Source of the DNA: Rubinisphaera margarita
GTDB taxonomy: Bacteria; Planctomycetota; Planctomycetia; Planctomycetales; Planctomycetaceae
DNA: 64,000 nt
NCBI RefSeq assembly: GCF_022267515.1
Contig: NZ_JAKFGB010000010.1
Coordinates: 102,695-166,694 of the forward strand
Reading direction: 5' to 3'
Each line of letters starts with the position of its first letter. Position 1 is the stretch's first letter. Shown in pieces: positions 18,363-29,438 of this stretch. The notes under the pieces are model-generated. The model searched no databases and was not told where the DNA came from. It saw only the letters and a list, made by a program, of their open reading frames with translations. The translations under genes were made by a program, and so were the position numbers.

Positions 18363-19502
18363 CTACGACAACTGACGCGAATCGATCAGTTGATCCAGTT
18401 CCTGTTTCAATCGGCCGAGGATTTCGTCGTAGGGGTAGGCTCCGAGGGATTCCGGGCCTTTTTTCAGGTTGACGAAGTTGGGGGCGCACCAGAGGCCGAG
18501 GTCGGCGTCGTCGGTTTCGCCGGGGCCGTTCACGCGGCAGCCCATCACGGCGATCGTGATGTCGTGGTCTTTGGCATAGGCCGACATTTCCTTGACCTTG
18601 GCGGCCAGGTCGACGAAGGCTTCGTTTTCGACGCGGGAACAGCTCGGGCAGCTGATGATGTTCAGGCCGTTCGTGTTGAAGTCGACCACGCTGCGGACGC
18701 GGCCGTTGGCGATGTCGTCCAGAATGCCGCGACCCGCTTCGATCTCTTCGTACTTGCGATCGTTGGGAACCGTCAGCGAAACGCGGATTGTATCGCCGAT
18801 GCCCACGCCGATGAGCTGTTCAAAGGCGATGCGGGTTTTGATGACGCCATCGGGCGGCATGCCGGCTTCGGTCACGCCGAGATGCAGCGGCACGTCGGGA
18901 CGCTTCGCCGCGAACCGCTTGTTGACTTCGACCACCTTCTTCGGATCGGAGTCTTTCAGCGAAACGACGTAGCGGGTGAAGCCGAGGCTGTCGAGGAAGT
19001 CGCAGTGATCGAATGCCGATTCGAGCATTGGCGAAATCGAATCTTCCGGGTCGTACTTCTCTTTCTTGGCCGGATCGACCGAACCGCAGTTTACGCCGAC
19101 ACGCAGGGCACAGTCGTGTTCGCGGGCGACGTTGACGATGTACTCGACCTTCTCCTGCCACGGCTTGTCGCGTTCGTGGTGATACAGGTGTCCGGGGTTG
19201 TAGCGGATCTTCTGCACGTTGGGAGCGACCACCTCGGCGAGGCGATAGTTCTCCTGCAGGTCGACGGAGAGATTGGCGTCGACCTGGCGGGCGATCTCGT
19301 TGAGAGCCTCCGCGTCCTTCTTACTATCGACGGCGACGCGAATCACGTCGGCTCCGATGCCGATCAGCTGCTGGATCTGGGCGACCGTGGCGTCGATGTT
19401 CGGAGTCTTGGTCGCCGTCATGCTCTGCACGGCGATGGGATGCCCTGCTCCGATGGTGATGGAGCCGATGGCGACGGAACGGGTCGGATTGCGTTGAATC
19501 AT
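18363..19502 (-). CDS. ispG: 4-hydroxy-3-methylbut-2-enyl diphosphate synthase (GcpE)
   Basis: Penultimate enzyme of the MEP isoprenoid pathway, a [4Fe-4S] protein converting ME-cPP to HMBPP. Seen: PIAVQSMTATKTPN (about 23), RYNPGHLYHHE (about 98), RVGVNCGS (about 136), and the cluster cysteines in ISCPSCSR (about 278) and MGCRVNGPGE (about 315-324). 379 residues matches the compact bacterial type without the extra domain of plant/chlamydial GcpE. ATG start. It is divergent from the epimerase across a 381-base gap. Confidence 0.95.
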   Translation of the reverse strand: MIQRNPTRSVAIGSITIGAGHPIAVQSMTATKTPNIDATVAQIQQLIGIGADVIRVAVDSKKDAEALNEIARQVDANLSVDLQENYRLAEVVAPNVQKIRYNPGHLYHHERDKPWQEKVEYIVNVAREHDCALRVGVNCGSVDPAKKEKYDPEDSISPMLESAFDHCDFLDSLGFTRYVVSLKDSDPKKVVEVNKRFAAKRPDVPLHLGVTEAGMPPDGVIKTRIAFEQLIGVGIGDTIRVSLTVPNDRKYEEIEAGRGILDDIANGRVRSVVDFNTNGLNIISCPSCSRVENEAFVDLAAKVKEMSAYAKDHDITIAVMGCRVNGPGETDDADLGLWCAPNFVNLKKGPESLGAYPYDEILGRLKQELDQLIDSRQLS

Positions 19503-19883
19503 GGCTATTTCGCTGGTTCAGGATCAGGAGCGGGGCTCCCGTGCAGTGAGAGTTCCGGCGGAGGGAAAACGATCGAGCCGCCGGGGGAATTCTTGCCCGT
19601 TCGCCGGAATTTGCAACGTCCGGAGGGCCGCCAGTCGGGAGAAATCGCCCGACCAGTACCGCTGTCCAGAGAGTCTATCAATTTTCGGCCGGGGAGGCAG
19701 CCCGATTGCCGCCCTGCTTCCGTTCGCGCCGATGGCTGGATACGATGGCCAATCCGAGCGGAACGGCGTGTTTTCCGCAGTTTTTTCCCGAATCTTCATG
19801 CGTAACCGCGTAGACAGAGCGAAATTCTCTTCATCAGCGATGTCTCGCGCGAGCCAGCGGCTCCTTCAGAATCTGGATCTGTT
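19503..19883. other. Divergent intergenic region ispG/epimerase
   Basis: Carries the promoters of both flanking genes by position. No RNA gene, long palindrome or convincing short CDS is seen; the open frames crossing it are compositionally unlike the neighbours and lack ribosome sites. Confidence 0.5.
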
Positions 19884-20855
<972 letters not shown>

Positions 20856-20915
20856 GGGCGGTAGCCGATTGGTTACTTGTGTGACTTGAATGCAACTGTT
20901 GGAGCAGATTAGCCA

Positions 20916-21554
20916 CTACTCAGTTGGCTCGTCTTCCTCTTTGAAGAAGTTCGCCATCTTCTGAATGAATTGGGTCGCTGTCTCAGATTCCATCGCAAGA
21001 GAAACCAACTGCTTGAGTTTCTCCCGATTTGCCTTAAGTTCCTCTTTTGTCAGAAACAGGTCTTTGGCCGGAGCTACATGCTTGATCCGTTCCAAATCTG
21101 AGTTCAAGACAGCAAGGATTGATATAGTCGTCTTGACAAACATTTTTCTCGGATCATGTGCTGGCTCGATCAAATGAAAGTGAAAGAGCTCGTTACATCG
21201 GTTACGAATACGATCGTCCGAGAACTCTAGTGGAAGATGGGAATGACCAAACTCATTACGAATCCGTCTGATGAGATGAAGGTCTCGCCTTACATTTTCA
21301 CCGATCAGTCCCAATAAGTACGCTGCATCAATTCTTGCGGAGAAAGTCCCAAGTGGCCCCGATTGTGACAAGTGTTCTGTCGCTATTTTCTGATCGTTCA
21401 CAAACTTCGCGGTAAGCAACTGTTCCAACTTGCTATCAAGAAACGATGCGACCATGAGTGCACAACCTCGGTCCGTTTCCGCATTTAGAGAGAAACGAAA
21501 CTCAAAGACTTCCCGCGCGTGTTCCGGAAATTCCTCACCAAATTCGTCTTTCAT
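20916..21554 (-). CDS. MltR-like protein (HEPN-like helical fold)
   Basis: 212 residues, all-helical by eye. The segment GTFSARIDAAYLLGLIGENV followed by DLHLIRRIRNEFGH (about residues 88-122) matches the conserved core of the mannitol-operon repressor MltR family as I know it, though no mannitol genes are near. The family's DNA-binding role is doubtful outside enterobacteria, and R-x-x-R-N-x-F-x-H also recalls HEPN proteins. It is visibly more A+T-rich than its neighbours and has a GGGGA ribosome site; it may be an acquired gene. Role unknown. Confidence 0.6.
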   Translation of the reverse strand: MKDEFGEEFPEHAREVFEFRFSLNAETDRGCALMVASFLDSKLEQLLTAKFVNDQKIATEHLSQSGPLGTFSARIDAAYLLGLIGENVRRDLHLIRRIRNEFGHSHLPLEFSDDRIRNRCNELFHFHLIEPAHDPRKMFVKTTISILAVLNSDLERIKHVAPAKDLFLTKEELKANREKLKQLVSLAMESETATQFIQKMANFFKEEDEPTE

Positions 21555-21578
21555 CTTTTTCCCCGTTTGCTGCTTATT

Positions 21579-22532
21579 TTAGAACGGTAACTGCTGGCCG
21601 ATGCCCTGTTCGCGGGCTCGCTGGACGATGAGGGAACCGAGGGCGACGTCTTCGATGCCGAGGCCGACCGACTTGAAGATCGTGATGGACCGGGGATCGG
21701 GGCGGCGGAGTTCTCCGACGACAACGTCAGCCAGTTCGCCAATGTCTTCCCAGGCGAGAAACCCCTGCTCCAGTGATTCGACGAAGTCGCCCGCTTCGAG
21801 GCGGCACTGGTCGCGGGAGTCGCAACAGACGAGGTCGGCTCGTTTGAAGCAGGTGACGTCGAGCTCAGTTTTCTTGAGGAAGTTCGAGCCGACCGCGTTG
21901 ACGTGCGTTCCCGGTTTCAGGTCGGTCCCCTGAAAGACGGGCGTCTTACTGGTCGTCGCAGTGACGACGATTTGCGAGGGCCGAACCGCCTCGGCTGCCG
22001 AGGGGGCGGGAATGACTTCGCAGTTGAGATCAGCCGCGAGCGTCTCGGCGAATTCTTTGCGGCGGTCAGGATCGCGGCCGTAAACGAGAATCTTCTTCAG
22101 CGGTCGTACGCCCGCCACGGCCCAGGCCTGAGTTCTCGCCTGCAGACCGGTGCCGATCAGCCCGAGCGTGTCGGCTTCTTCCAGAGCGAGATAGTTGCTC
22201 GCCACGCCGGTCGCTGCTCCGGTGCGAAGCTGGCCGAGATAATCGGCTTCAATCAGAGCAGAGAGCGTCCCCTGTTCGCCATCGTAAATGCCGACCAGAA
22301 AGCGGGCCCCTTCGCGCGTGGTCGTGTAGATCTTCCACCCGAGTTGATCGAGTTCCCGATCGGCTCCGGCCAGCACGTGCATGATCACACTGTTGGTTCG
22401 CGGCCGGCCGCGGGACTGGTTCTCGGCGTTTCCAGTCGCGAGATGCTGAAAGGCCTGCTCGGTCGTCTCCAACGCATCCTGCATCGTGACCAGGCGGCGG
22501 ACATCGTCTTCGGTGAGAAAGATCGCGGGCAT
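21579..22532 (-). CDS. Ornithine cyclodeaminase/mu-crystallin family NAD(P)-dependent enzyme
   Basis: Member of the OCD/alanine dehydrogenase/ketimine reductase family. Visible features: LTEDDVRRLVTMQDALETTE N-terminus, the RTGAATGVASNYLA segment (about 115) carrying the conserved arginine, the Rossmann motif LGLIGTGLQARTQAWAV (about 134-150), and VTATTSKTPVF. Start ATG 22532 with GGAAGG about 9 bases upstream gives 317 residues; the longer frame from 22697 runs through the repeat at 22583-22624 and is rejected. Substrate cannot be decided between ornithine, alanine, arginine and cyclic ketimines. Its last codon is 24 bases from the MltR-like gene downstream. Confidence 0.85.
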   Translation of the reverse strand: MPAIFLTEDDVRRLVTMQDALETTEQAFQHLATGNAENQSRGRPRTNSVIMHVLAGADRELDQLGWKIYTTTREGARFLVGIYDGEQGTLSALIEADYLGQLRTGAATGVASNYLALEEADTLGLIGTGLQARTQAWAVAGVRPLKKILVYGRDPDRRKEFAETLAADLNCEVIPAPSAAEAVRPSQIVVTATTSKTPVFQGTDLKPGTHVNAVGSNFLKKTELDVTCFKRADLVCCDSRDQCRLEAGDFVESLEQGFLAWEDIGELADVVVGELRRPDPRSITIFKSVGLGIEDVALGSLIVQRAREQGIGQQLPF

Positions 22533-22582
22533 GTTTTCGAGCCTTCCGAGATGACAGAGGATTGAAGTAACAAGTCGATCCG

Positions 22583-22624
22583 GGTGGCCCCGAAAGATTT
22601 CGGGGCGGCGTAGCCGTGGGAGAA
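22583..22624. repeat. Dispersed repeat with CCCCGAAA/TTTCGGGG hairpin
   Basis: GGTGGCCCCGAAAGATTTCGGGGCGGCGTAGCCGTGGGAGAA-type element. It contains the inverted repeat CCCCGAAAGATTTCGGGG and recurs twice near the window end (63675-63722 in the same orientation, 63804-63850 reversed). Intergenic in all three places. Confidence 0.7.
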
Positions 22625-22725
22625 GGCGATCTGTGTCGAGTTCTTGAAAGGAGATTCTCTCGCGCAAAAGACGAAGCAGCGCTGAAATTAGCCCCACTCA
22701 AACGGCAGCCTTCTGCGTGATATGC

Positions 22726-23109
22726 TCACGACTGCGGGTCGAGGTACTCATTCAAATAGTTCACCAGATCGGTCGTCATTTTACTTCGCGGCACCACGAG
22801 CTGACACCCGGCTGCTCGCGCCTGTTTCAGCCGGTCGACTTCGACGTGGGAGCCGAAGCCGATGACCATCAGGTCGGGATACTGCTCTCGAACTGCGGCG
22901 ACATGCGAGACCGCTTCCCCAGCCGAATCGAGATCGATGATCCACAAACCAGGCGGCTCGGTTCCAGAGTCTGAAGCCAGCGCAGCAGCGTCTTTCAGGA
23001 TACGCACTTCCCGCTGAAGAGCACGGGCGGTATCGAGAATTCGCGTGGTGAAGAGGAAGTCACTGCAGCTGAGCAGGCCGAGGCGGGGAGCGTTGGTGTT
23101 GTCTGTCAC
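22726..23109 (-). CDS. Pseudo-receiver-like protein of unknown function
   Basis: 127 residues with the strand/helix rhythm of a CheY-like domain: LGLLSCSDFLFTTRIL, then LWIIDLDSAGEA (an aspartate at the end of the third strand), LMVIGFGSHVE, and AGCQLVVPRSKM. The acidic pair of the first loop and the invariant C-terminal lysine are absent, so normal phosphorylation is doubtful. It overlaps the upstream small membrane protein gene by 4 bases (ATGA), so the two are translated together. No DNA-binding or output domain. This is the second non-canonical receiver in the window (see 9476-9847). Confidence 0.65.
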   Translation of the reverse strand: MTDNTNAPRLGLLSCSDFLFTTRILDTARALQREVRILKDAAALASDSGTEPPGLWIIDLDSAGEAVSHVAAVREQYPDLMVIGFGSHVEVDRLKQARAAGCQLVVPRSKMTTDLVNYLNEYLDPQS

Positions 23110-23288
23110 GACTGCTCTCTCACGCCAGCCGACGATTCTGGCCGCTGAGATTGTGGGCGTGATTTCTTGTTCCGTTCATCCCAGGGGATTTCGATCGAAC
23201 GAACAAAAAAGAACCACGACAGGCCGCCGATCGCCAGCGCGAACAGCATGACGACGATGGGTAACCAGATGGCGGAGAGCATTTCCAT
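23106..23288 (-). CDS. Small single-pass membrane protein
   Basis: 60 residues: a transmembrane segment at about 5-28 (SAIWLPIVVMLFALAIGG and following FFF), followed by a charged, Pro/Arg/Gln-rich cytoplasmic tail. Its stop overlaps the start of the pseudo-receiver gene (ATGA), which supports a real two-gene unit. No family is recognised. Ribosome site weak (GGAAAC). Confidence 0.55.
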   Translation of the reverse strand: MEMLSAIWLPIVVMLFALAIGGLSWFFFVRSIEIPWDERNKKSRPQSQRPESSAGVREQS

Positions 23289-23434
23289 ACGTTGGTTTCC
23301 GGGCTCAGAGGAAGAACAATCCGGGATGCGGTGGTTGCTGGGGCTGTGAACCTCAAGTATAAGCGATGCGGTTCACCGTGCGAACCGGGCATATTGCCGC
23401 ACCTGCTTCTGTGTTTATCTATCTCCTGCTCCGG

Positions 23435-23452
23435 CACTGGCTGAGCCAGTGG
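23435..23452. repeat. CACTGGCTGAGCCAGTGG palindrome
   Basis: Third member of the CACTGG/CCAGTG family (compare 9375-9391 and 31465-31482), 29 bases before mnmE in the gap between divergent genes. Confidence 0.5.
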
Positions 23453-23480
23453 CCCACTTATTATCTCCTGCAGCCGTTGC

Positions 23481-24854
23481 ATGTATTCTCCCAGTCAGAT
23501 TGATCCTGAGCAGACGATCGCCGCCATCGCTTCGCCGGCTGGGGCGGGCGGACGGGGAATCATCCGAGTCAGCGGGGCGGATGCTCTCGACATTGCCGGC
23601 AGTTTGCTGCGGGAAGCGAACCCGCCACTGACGATCGGCACGCGATCGGCGGAGCGTTACAGCTGTACCATTCCCTTCGGTTCCTTTGGGGCACCGCTCG
23701 ACATTGATCTGTTCGTCTGGCCGGGAACGCGAAGTTATACCGGACAGCCGACGGTTGAAATCCACACGATCAGCTCGCCCCCGATTCTCGAATCGTTGCT
23801 GGGACGCATCTATGAACAGGGAGCCCGGCCAGCGGGTCCGGGTGAGTTCACGATGCGAGCCGTGCTGACCGGGAAGATGACACTATTGCAGGCCGAAGCC
23901 GTCCTCGGCGTCATCGACGCCGAATCGGAACGGGATCTCGATCAGGCCCTCACGCAGCTGGCGGGCGGGATTTCCTCACTGATGCGGACCATGCGGGACG
24001 ATCTGCTGTCGGATCTGGCCGATCTGGAAGCGGGGCTCGATTTTGTCGATGAAGACATCGATTTCGTCGATCGCGGCGACTTCCTGAAGCGGCTCGTGCG
24101 GATTGAAGCGGAACTTGAAGACCTGTGCGAAGCGGCCAGCGAGCGGATGATGAACCGCCCCGAGTTTCGCGTTGTTCTGGCCGGTCTTCCGAATGCCGGG
24201 AAGAGCACGCTGTTTAATGCCCTCACCGGAAAACAGGCTCTCGTTTCCGATCGGGCGGGCACAACGACCGACTATCTCTCGGCAACGGTGGAACGGGACG
24301 GCGTGCGGATTCAATTTCTCGATACCGCGGGCTGGGAGCTTGGTCTCGATGAAATCCAGCAGCAGGCCCAGTCGCATCGCCAGCTGCAGCTGGAACAGGC
24401 CGATCTGATCCTCTGGTGCTCGTCTGCCGACGATTCCGGGAACGAACTGGATGACCGGCGATTCACCGAACTGCGACGGCTCGGACGCCCTGTCACTCAG
24501 ATCGCCACAAAGTCTGATTTAGGTGGCACTTCCGGCGATGCAGAAGTTACCGTAAGCGTCGCAAAAGCGATCGGGCTGGAGGAACTGTGGAGCCTGCTGA
24601 TCGATCGGGCTTCTTCGGGAAGTGTGCATCGGACGGAACTGCTTTCCACGAGTGCGGCTCGCTGCCGGGATGCTCTGTATCGGACGCGGGATCACATTCA
24701 TTCCGCGAGGTCACTGGCCGAAACGACCGCCGGCGATGAGTTGATTGCCGAGGAGATCCGAGGTTCGCTCAGGGAGCTCGGGATGATTCTGGGACAGGTG
24801 CACACCGATGATCTGCTCGATCTGGTTTTCAGCCGGTTTTGCATCGGAAAATGA
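23481..24854 (+). CDS. mnmE: tRNA uridine-5-carboxymethylaminomethyl modification GTPase
   Basis: GTPase that, with MnmG, modifies U34 in the anticodon of several tRNAs. N-terminal folate-binding domain: TIAAIASPAGAGGRGIIRVS (about 11-30). The helical middle part follows. The G domain shows G1 GLPNAGKSTLFNAL (about 234), G2 GTTTDYL, G3 DTAGWE, G4 ATKSDL, and the C-terminal FCIGK carries the catalytic cysteine of the C-x-G-K motif. 457 residues, normal. The usual GTTRD is GTTTD here. MnmG is not in the window. ATG start; the palindromic repeat sits just upstream. Confidence 0.95.
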   Translation: MYSPSQIDPEQTIAAIASPAGAGGRGIIRVSGADALDIAGSLLREANPPLTIGTRSAERYSCTIPFGSFGAPLDIDLFVWPGTRSYTGQPTVEIHTISSPPILESLLGRIYEQGARPAGPGEFTMRAVLTGKMTLLQAEAVLGVIDAESERDLDQALTQLAGGISSLMRTMRDDLLSDLADLEAGLDFVDEDIDFVDRGDFLKRLVRIEAELEDLCEAASERMMNRPEFRVVLAGLPNAGKSTLFNALTGKQALVSDRAGTTTDYLSATVERDGVRIQFLDTAGWELGLDEIQQQAQSHRQLQLEQADLILWCSSADDSGNELDDRRFTELRRLGRPVTQIATKSDLGGTSGDAEVTVSVAKAIGLEELWSLLIDRASSGSVHRTELLSTSAARCRDALYRTRDHIHSARSLAETTAGDELIAEEIRGSLRELGMILGQVHTDDLLDLVFSRFCIGK

Positions 24855-25026
24855 TCGCCCGTCACTTATGCGTCACTTTGTCGCAAACGTGCGGCCTGAT
24901 GTCGCGTCCGGCTTGATATCAGTGGCCAGATCGTGACAATGCGAATGACCTCGGAGCCAGCCAACGACCTGATCGTTCAATACGATTTCGGTACGCGCTC
25001 GCTTTGTCTTTCCTGCCTGAAACCGC

Positions 25027-26556
25027 ATGTCAGAGACGTCGATGCCATTCTGGAAGACCTGTAAAACTCGATGCCGCTTTGCGACGCCGCTGCTGGTGAT
25101 TCTGCTCGCCGGCCTGGTGGGCTGCGAGCGTGTCGACAGCCAGTTCCGCTTCTCCGAAGAGACCGAACTCCTTGCGCCGCAGGCAGAAACGGCTGTCAAA
25201 GAGACGGTGCTGGTCAACTTCGGCTCCCCGGATGACCCCCGAATTCCGGTCTATTTCCCCGTCGATCGCGGGCAGATCTCGCTGACGGTCGCCGACTTCG
25301 ATCCGGAGAAACCGACCGAACTTCTGATCGAAACGCCCGAGGAAGAAGTCGATCTCGTCGGAAAGCGGCTCGAACTCCTGTTCGATCCGGAAGACGCATT
25401 CGATGTTCAAATGGATGCTTTCGATGAAGAGCAGCCGAACCCGCTGGACGGCCTCGATCAGCTGACCATTGCCGCTTACGACACGGAAACGGGAACAATC
25501 ACGCTGACTCAACCGCTGCCCGATGTCGAGTTGATTGAACCGGGACTCGAACTGGCCGCCGCTCCGAACAGCTATCTCGCGGAAGGGGAACGCCTTTACG
25601 CTCAGCATTGCCTGCACTGTCACGGCGTGAGCGGCGATGGAAACGGGCCGACCGCTCAGTACATGGAACCGAAGCCTCGCGATTATCGGCAGGGCAAATT
25701 CAAATTCACCTCGACCGGGCCCCAGGATCGGGCTTCTGATGCCGACCTCGCCCATATCCTGCGGGAAGGAATCCCGGGAACCTATATGCCGTCGTTCAAA
25801 ATGCTGCCGGATGAGCAGATCGACCGGCTCGTTAATTACGTGAAGTTCCTCGCGATGCGGGGCGAAACCGAGCAGGCGTTGAATATCGAAGTCGGCCTCG
25901 ACTTTGCGTCGAGTGTTCTGGAAGAAGAACTCGAAGACGTCACGGACCCGGAAGAGATCCAGGAGATCAAAGCCGACTTCAACGAAGAGCTTGAAGAGTT
26001 CATCGCCGAGGACTATCCGGAAATCGCCCTGTTCGGCATGCTCGATCTGGCGGAAGCTTGGGAAGCGGCCAATGATGAGGACGCGATTGTCTACCCTTCG
26101 ACGGCTCGGCCCGATCCGTTCGGACCTTCGATCGCCGACCCCAATCGAACGTCGGTTGAGAATGGACGGGTGCTTTACCTGGGCAAAGATGCTCAATGTG
26201 CATCCTGCCACGGCGATGCCGGTCGCGGCGACGGGTTTCAGACACGCCAACTGCAGAAGCGACGTGACGGCAGTGATTACGACGTGCCGGGCCTGCACGA
26301 CGACTGGGCCAATCCGCTGAAGCCGCGAGACCTGACCAACGACATCTACCGCGGTGGACGGCGGCCGATTGATATCTTCCGACGGATCTACGTTGGTATC
26401 AAAGGAACACCGATGCCGGCCTTTGGCGGAAAGTCTCTCACGGATGACCAGATCTGGGACATCGTCAACTTCGTGATGACGATGCCTCACGACAAGGGAC
26501 CGACCACATCGCATCCGCCAGCCGAGGGTGCCGTCGGCATGGTCGGAGAGAAATAA
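25027..26556 (+). CDS. Dihaem cytochrome c lipoprotein of the terminal oxidase locus
   Basis: Exported electron carrier, probably the donor to the oxidase encoded next. A short signal sequence ends in the lipobox LAGLVGC (about residue 33), so it is membrane-anchored in the periplasm. Two haem c sites: CLHCH (about 197-201) and CASCH (about 391-395), each followed by a distal Met-containing region (TYMPSFKMLP; GTPMPAFGG). Between signal and first haem lies an acidic domain of about 160 residues unlike known cytochromes; a second acidic linker separates the haems. It is first in a cluster with coxB, coxA, ctaA, ctaB and coxC on the same strand. Confidence 0.88.
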   Translation: MSETSMPFWKTCKTRCRFATPLLVILLAGLVGCERVDSQFRFSEETELLAPQAETAVKETVLVNFGSPDDPRIPVYFPVDRGQISLTVADFDPEKPTELLIETPEEEVDLVGKRLELLFDPEDAFDVQMDAFDEEQPNPLDGLDQLTIAAYDTETGTITLTQPLPDVELIEPGLELAAAPNSYLAEGERLYAQHCLHCHGVSGDGNGPTAQYMEPKPRDYRQGKFKFTSTGPQDRASDADLAHILREGIPGTYMPSFKMLPDEQIDRLVNYVKFLAMRGETEQALNIEVGLDFASSVLEEELEDVTDPEEIQEIKADFNEELEEFIAEDYPEIALFGMLDLAEAWEAANDEDAIVYPSTARPDPFGPSIADPNRTSVENGRVLYLGKDAQCASCHGDAGRGDGFQTRQLQKRRDGSDYDVPGLHDDWANPLKPRDLTNDIYRGGRRPIDIFRRIYVGIKGTPMPAFGGKSLTDDQIWDIVNFVMTMPHDKGPTTSHPPAEGAVGMVGEK

Positions 26557-26732
26557 AACGTGGATGCCCTGGCCACTTGGGCGTGGCCGGGCGGAAGGCG
26601 TCCCAAACAAGTTGAAGCGTTCGGAGTTGAGGAACGAACGTGCCCACGCGAATGTGAGCATGTCACCCGGCGACAAGACCAGATGAATCAACAACCGGTG
26701 CGTACAGACGACGCATGCAGGGGAGTTTTTCA

Positions 26733-27530
26733 GTGAAACGATTGTGGTGGATTTTCTTTCTGATGATCTGGCCGGTTCTCGCGGTCATCGTCAGTCTGTT
26801 GACGCCCCAGCTGCAGTGGGGTTTCCCGCTCAGCGGACAGTCCGACTCCCCCCTCGGCGGCGAGATCGATCATCTGTTCTACCTGATTCTGATCATCACG
26901 GGCGTGGTGTTTGTCGGAACGCATGTCGCTCTGGGTTACGTGATCTGGACCGCATCGAGCCGCCCTGCCGATCGCCGCGCCTGGTACACGCACGGCAATC
27001 ATAAGCTGGAAATGACCTGGACGATTATCCCCGGTCTGATCCTGCTCTTCCTGGCGTTTTACCAGATGAAAACCTGGGCTCAGTTCCGCATGGAAGAAGC
27101 CTACCCCGAGGCGGCCAGGCAGAACATTGTCGCTGAGGTAAATGCCCGGCAGTTTGAGTGGCGAATTCGCTACCCTGCTCCCGGCAAAGAGTTACAGCGG
27201 AAGCCCCAGCTCGACGACATGTACGGCGTGAACGAACTGCACGTCCCCGCCGGCAGCCCGGTGACGATTCACCTGCGGACGATCGACGTCCAGCATTCGT
27301 TCTTCCTGCCGACCATGCGGATCAAACAGGATGCCGTGCCCGGCCTGGTCATTCCGGTCTGGTTCGAGGCCAAAGAGCCGGGGGAATATCCTCTGGTCTG
27401 TGCCGAACTGTGCGGCTGGGGCCATTACAAGATGGGTGCGAAAGTTGTCGCCCATCCGCCCGAAGAGTTCGACGAGTTCATGAAGACGATGCATCAGGCC
27501 CAGTTCAACGACGGCTTTGCGGCTGAGTAA
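26733..27530 (+). CDS. coxB: Cytochrome c oxidase subunit II
   Basis: Carries the CuA electron-entry site. Two transmembrane helices (about 3-23 and 49-72) precede a periplasmic cupredoxin domain. The CuA ligands are visible: His in VQHSFFLP, and CAELCGWGHYKM (about 219-230) with both cysteines, the histidine and methionine. The aromatic electron-transfer patch is ARQFEWRIRYP. No fused cytochrome c domain, consistent with a separate dihaem protein upstream. GTG 26733 is preferred (AGGGGAG 8 bases before); ATG 26715 has no good ribosome site. 265 residues. Confidence 0.93.
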   Translation: MKRLWWIFFLMIWPVLAVIVSLLTPQLQWGFPLSGQSDSPLGGEIDHLFYLILIITGVVFVGTHVALGYVIWTASSRPADRRAWYTHGNHKLEMTWTIIPGLILLFLAFYQMKTWAQFRMEEAYPEAARQNIVAEVNARQFEWRIRYPAPGKELQRKPQLDDMYGVNELHVPAGSPVTIHLRTIDVQHSFFLPTMRIKQDAVPGLVIPVWFEAKEPGEYPLVCAELCGWGHYKMGAKVVAHPPEEFDEFMKTMHQAQFNDGFAAE

Positions 27531-27575
27531 CGTCCCCGGCACAGCGACTGAATCCACTGAATCGAAAGCTTCCCA

Positions 27576-29387
<1,812 letters not shown>

Positions 29388-29438
29388 AATGATGGGATCG
29401 CCCGCAAACACGGAATCCTCGCGGGCAGAAAGTCAATC

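Noticed and set aside
18390..19805. Plus-strand open frame of 471 codons across ispG
   Set aside because: Antisense to ispG with its clear iron-sulfur motifs; translation is Asp/Val/Gly-biased shadow sequence.
25030..26694. Minus-strand open frame of 554 codons opposite the dihaem cytochrome
   Set aside because: The plus strand has two haem c motifs and a lipobox; the minus frame has no domain.
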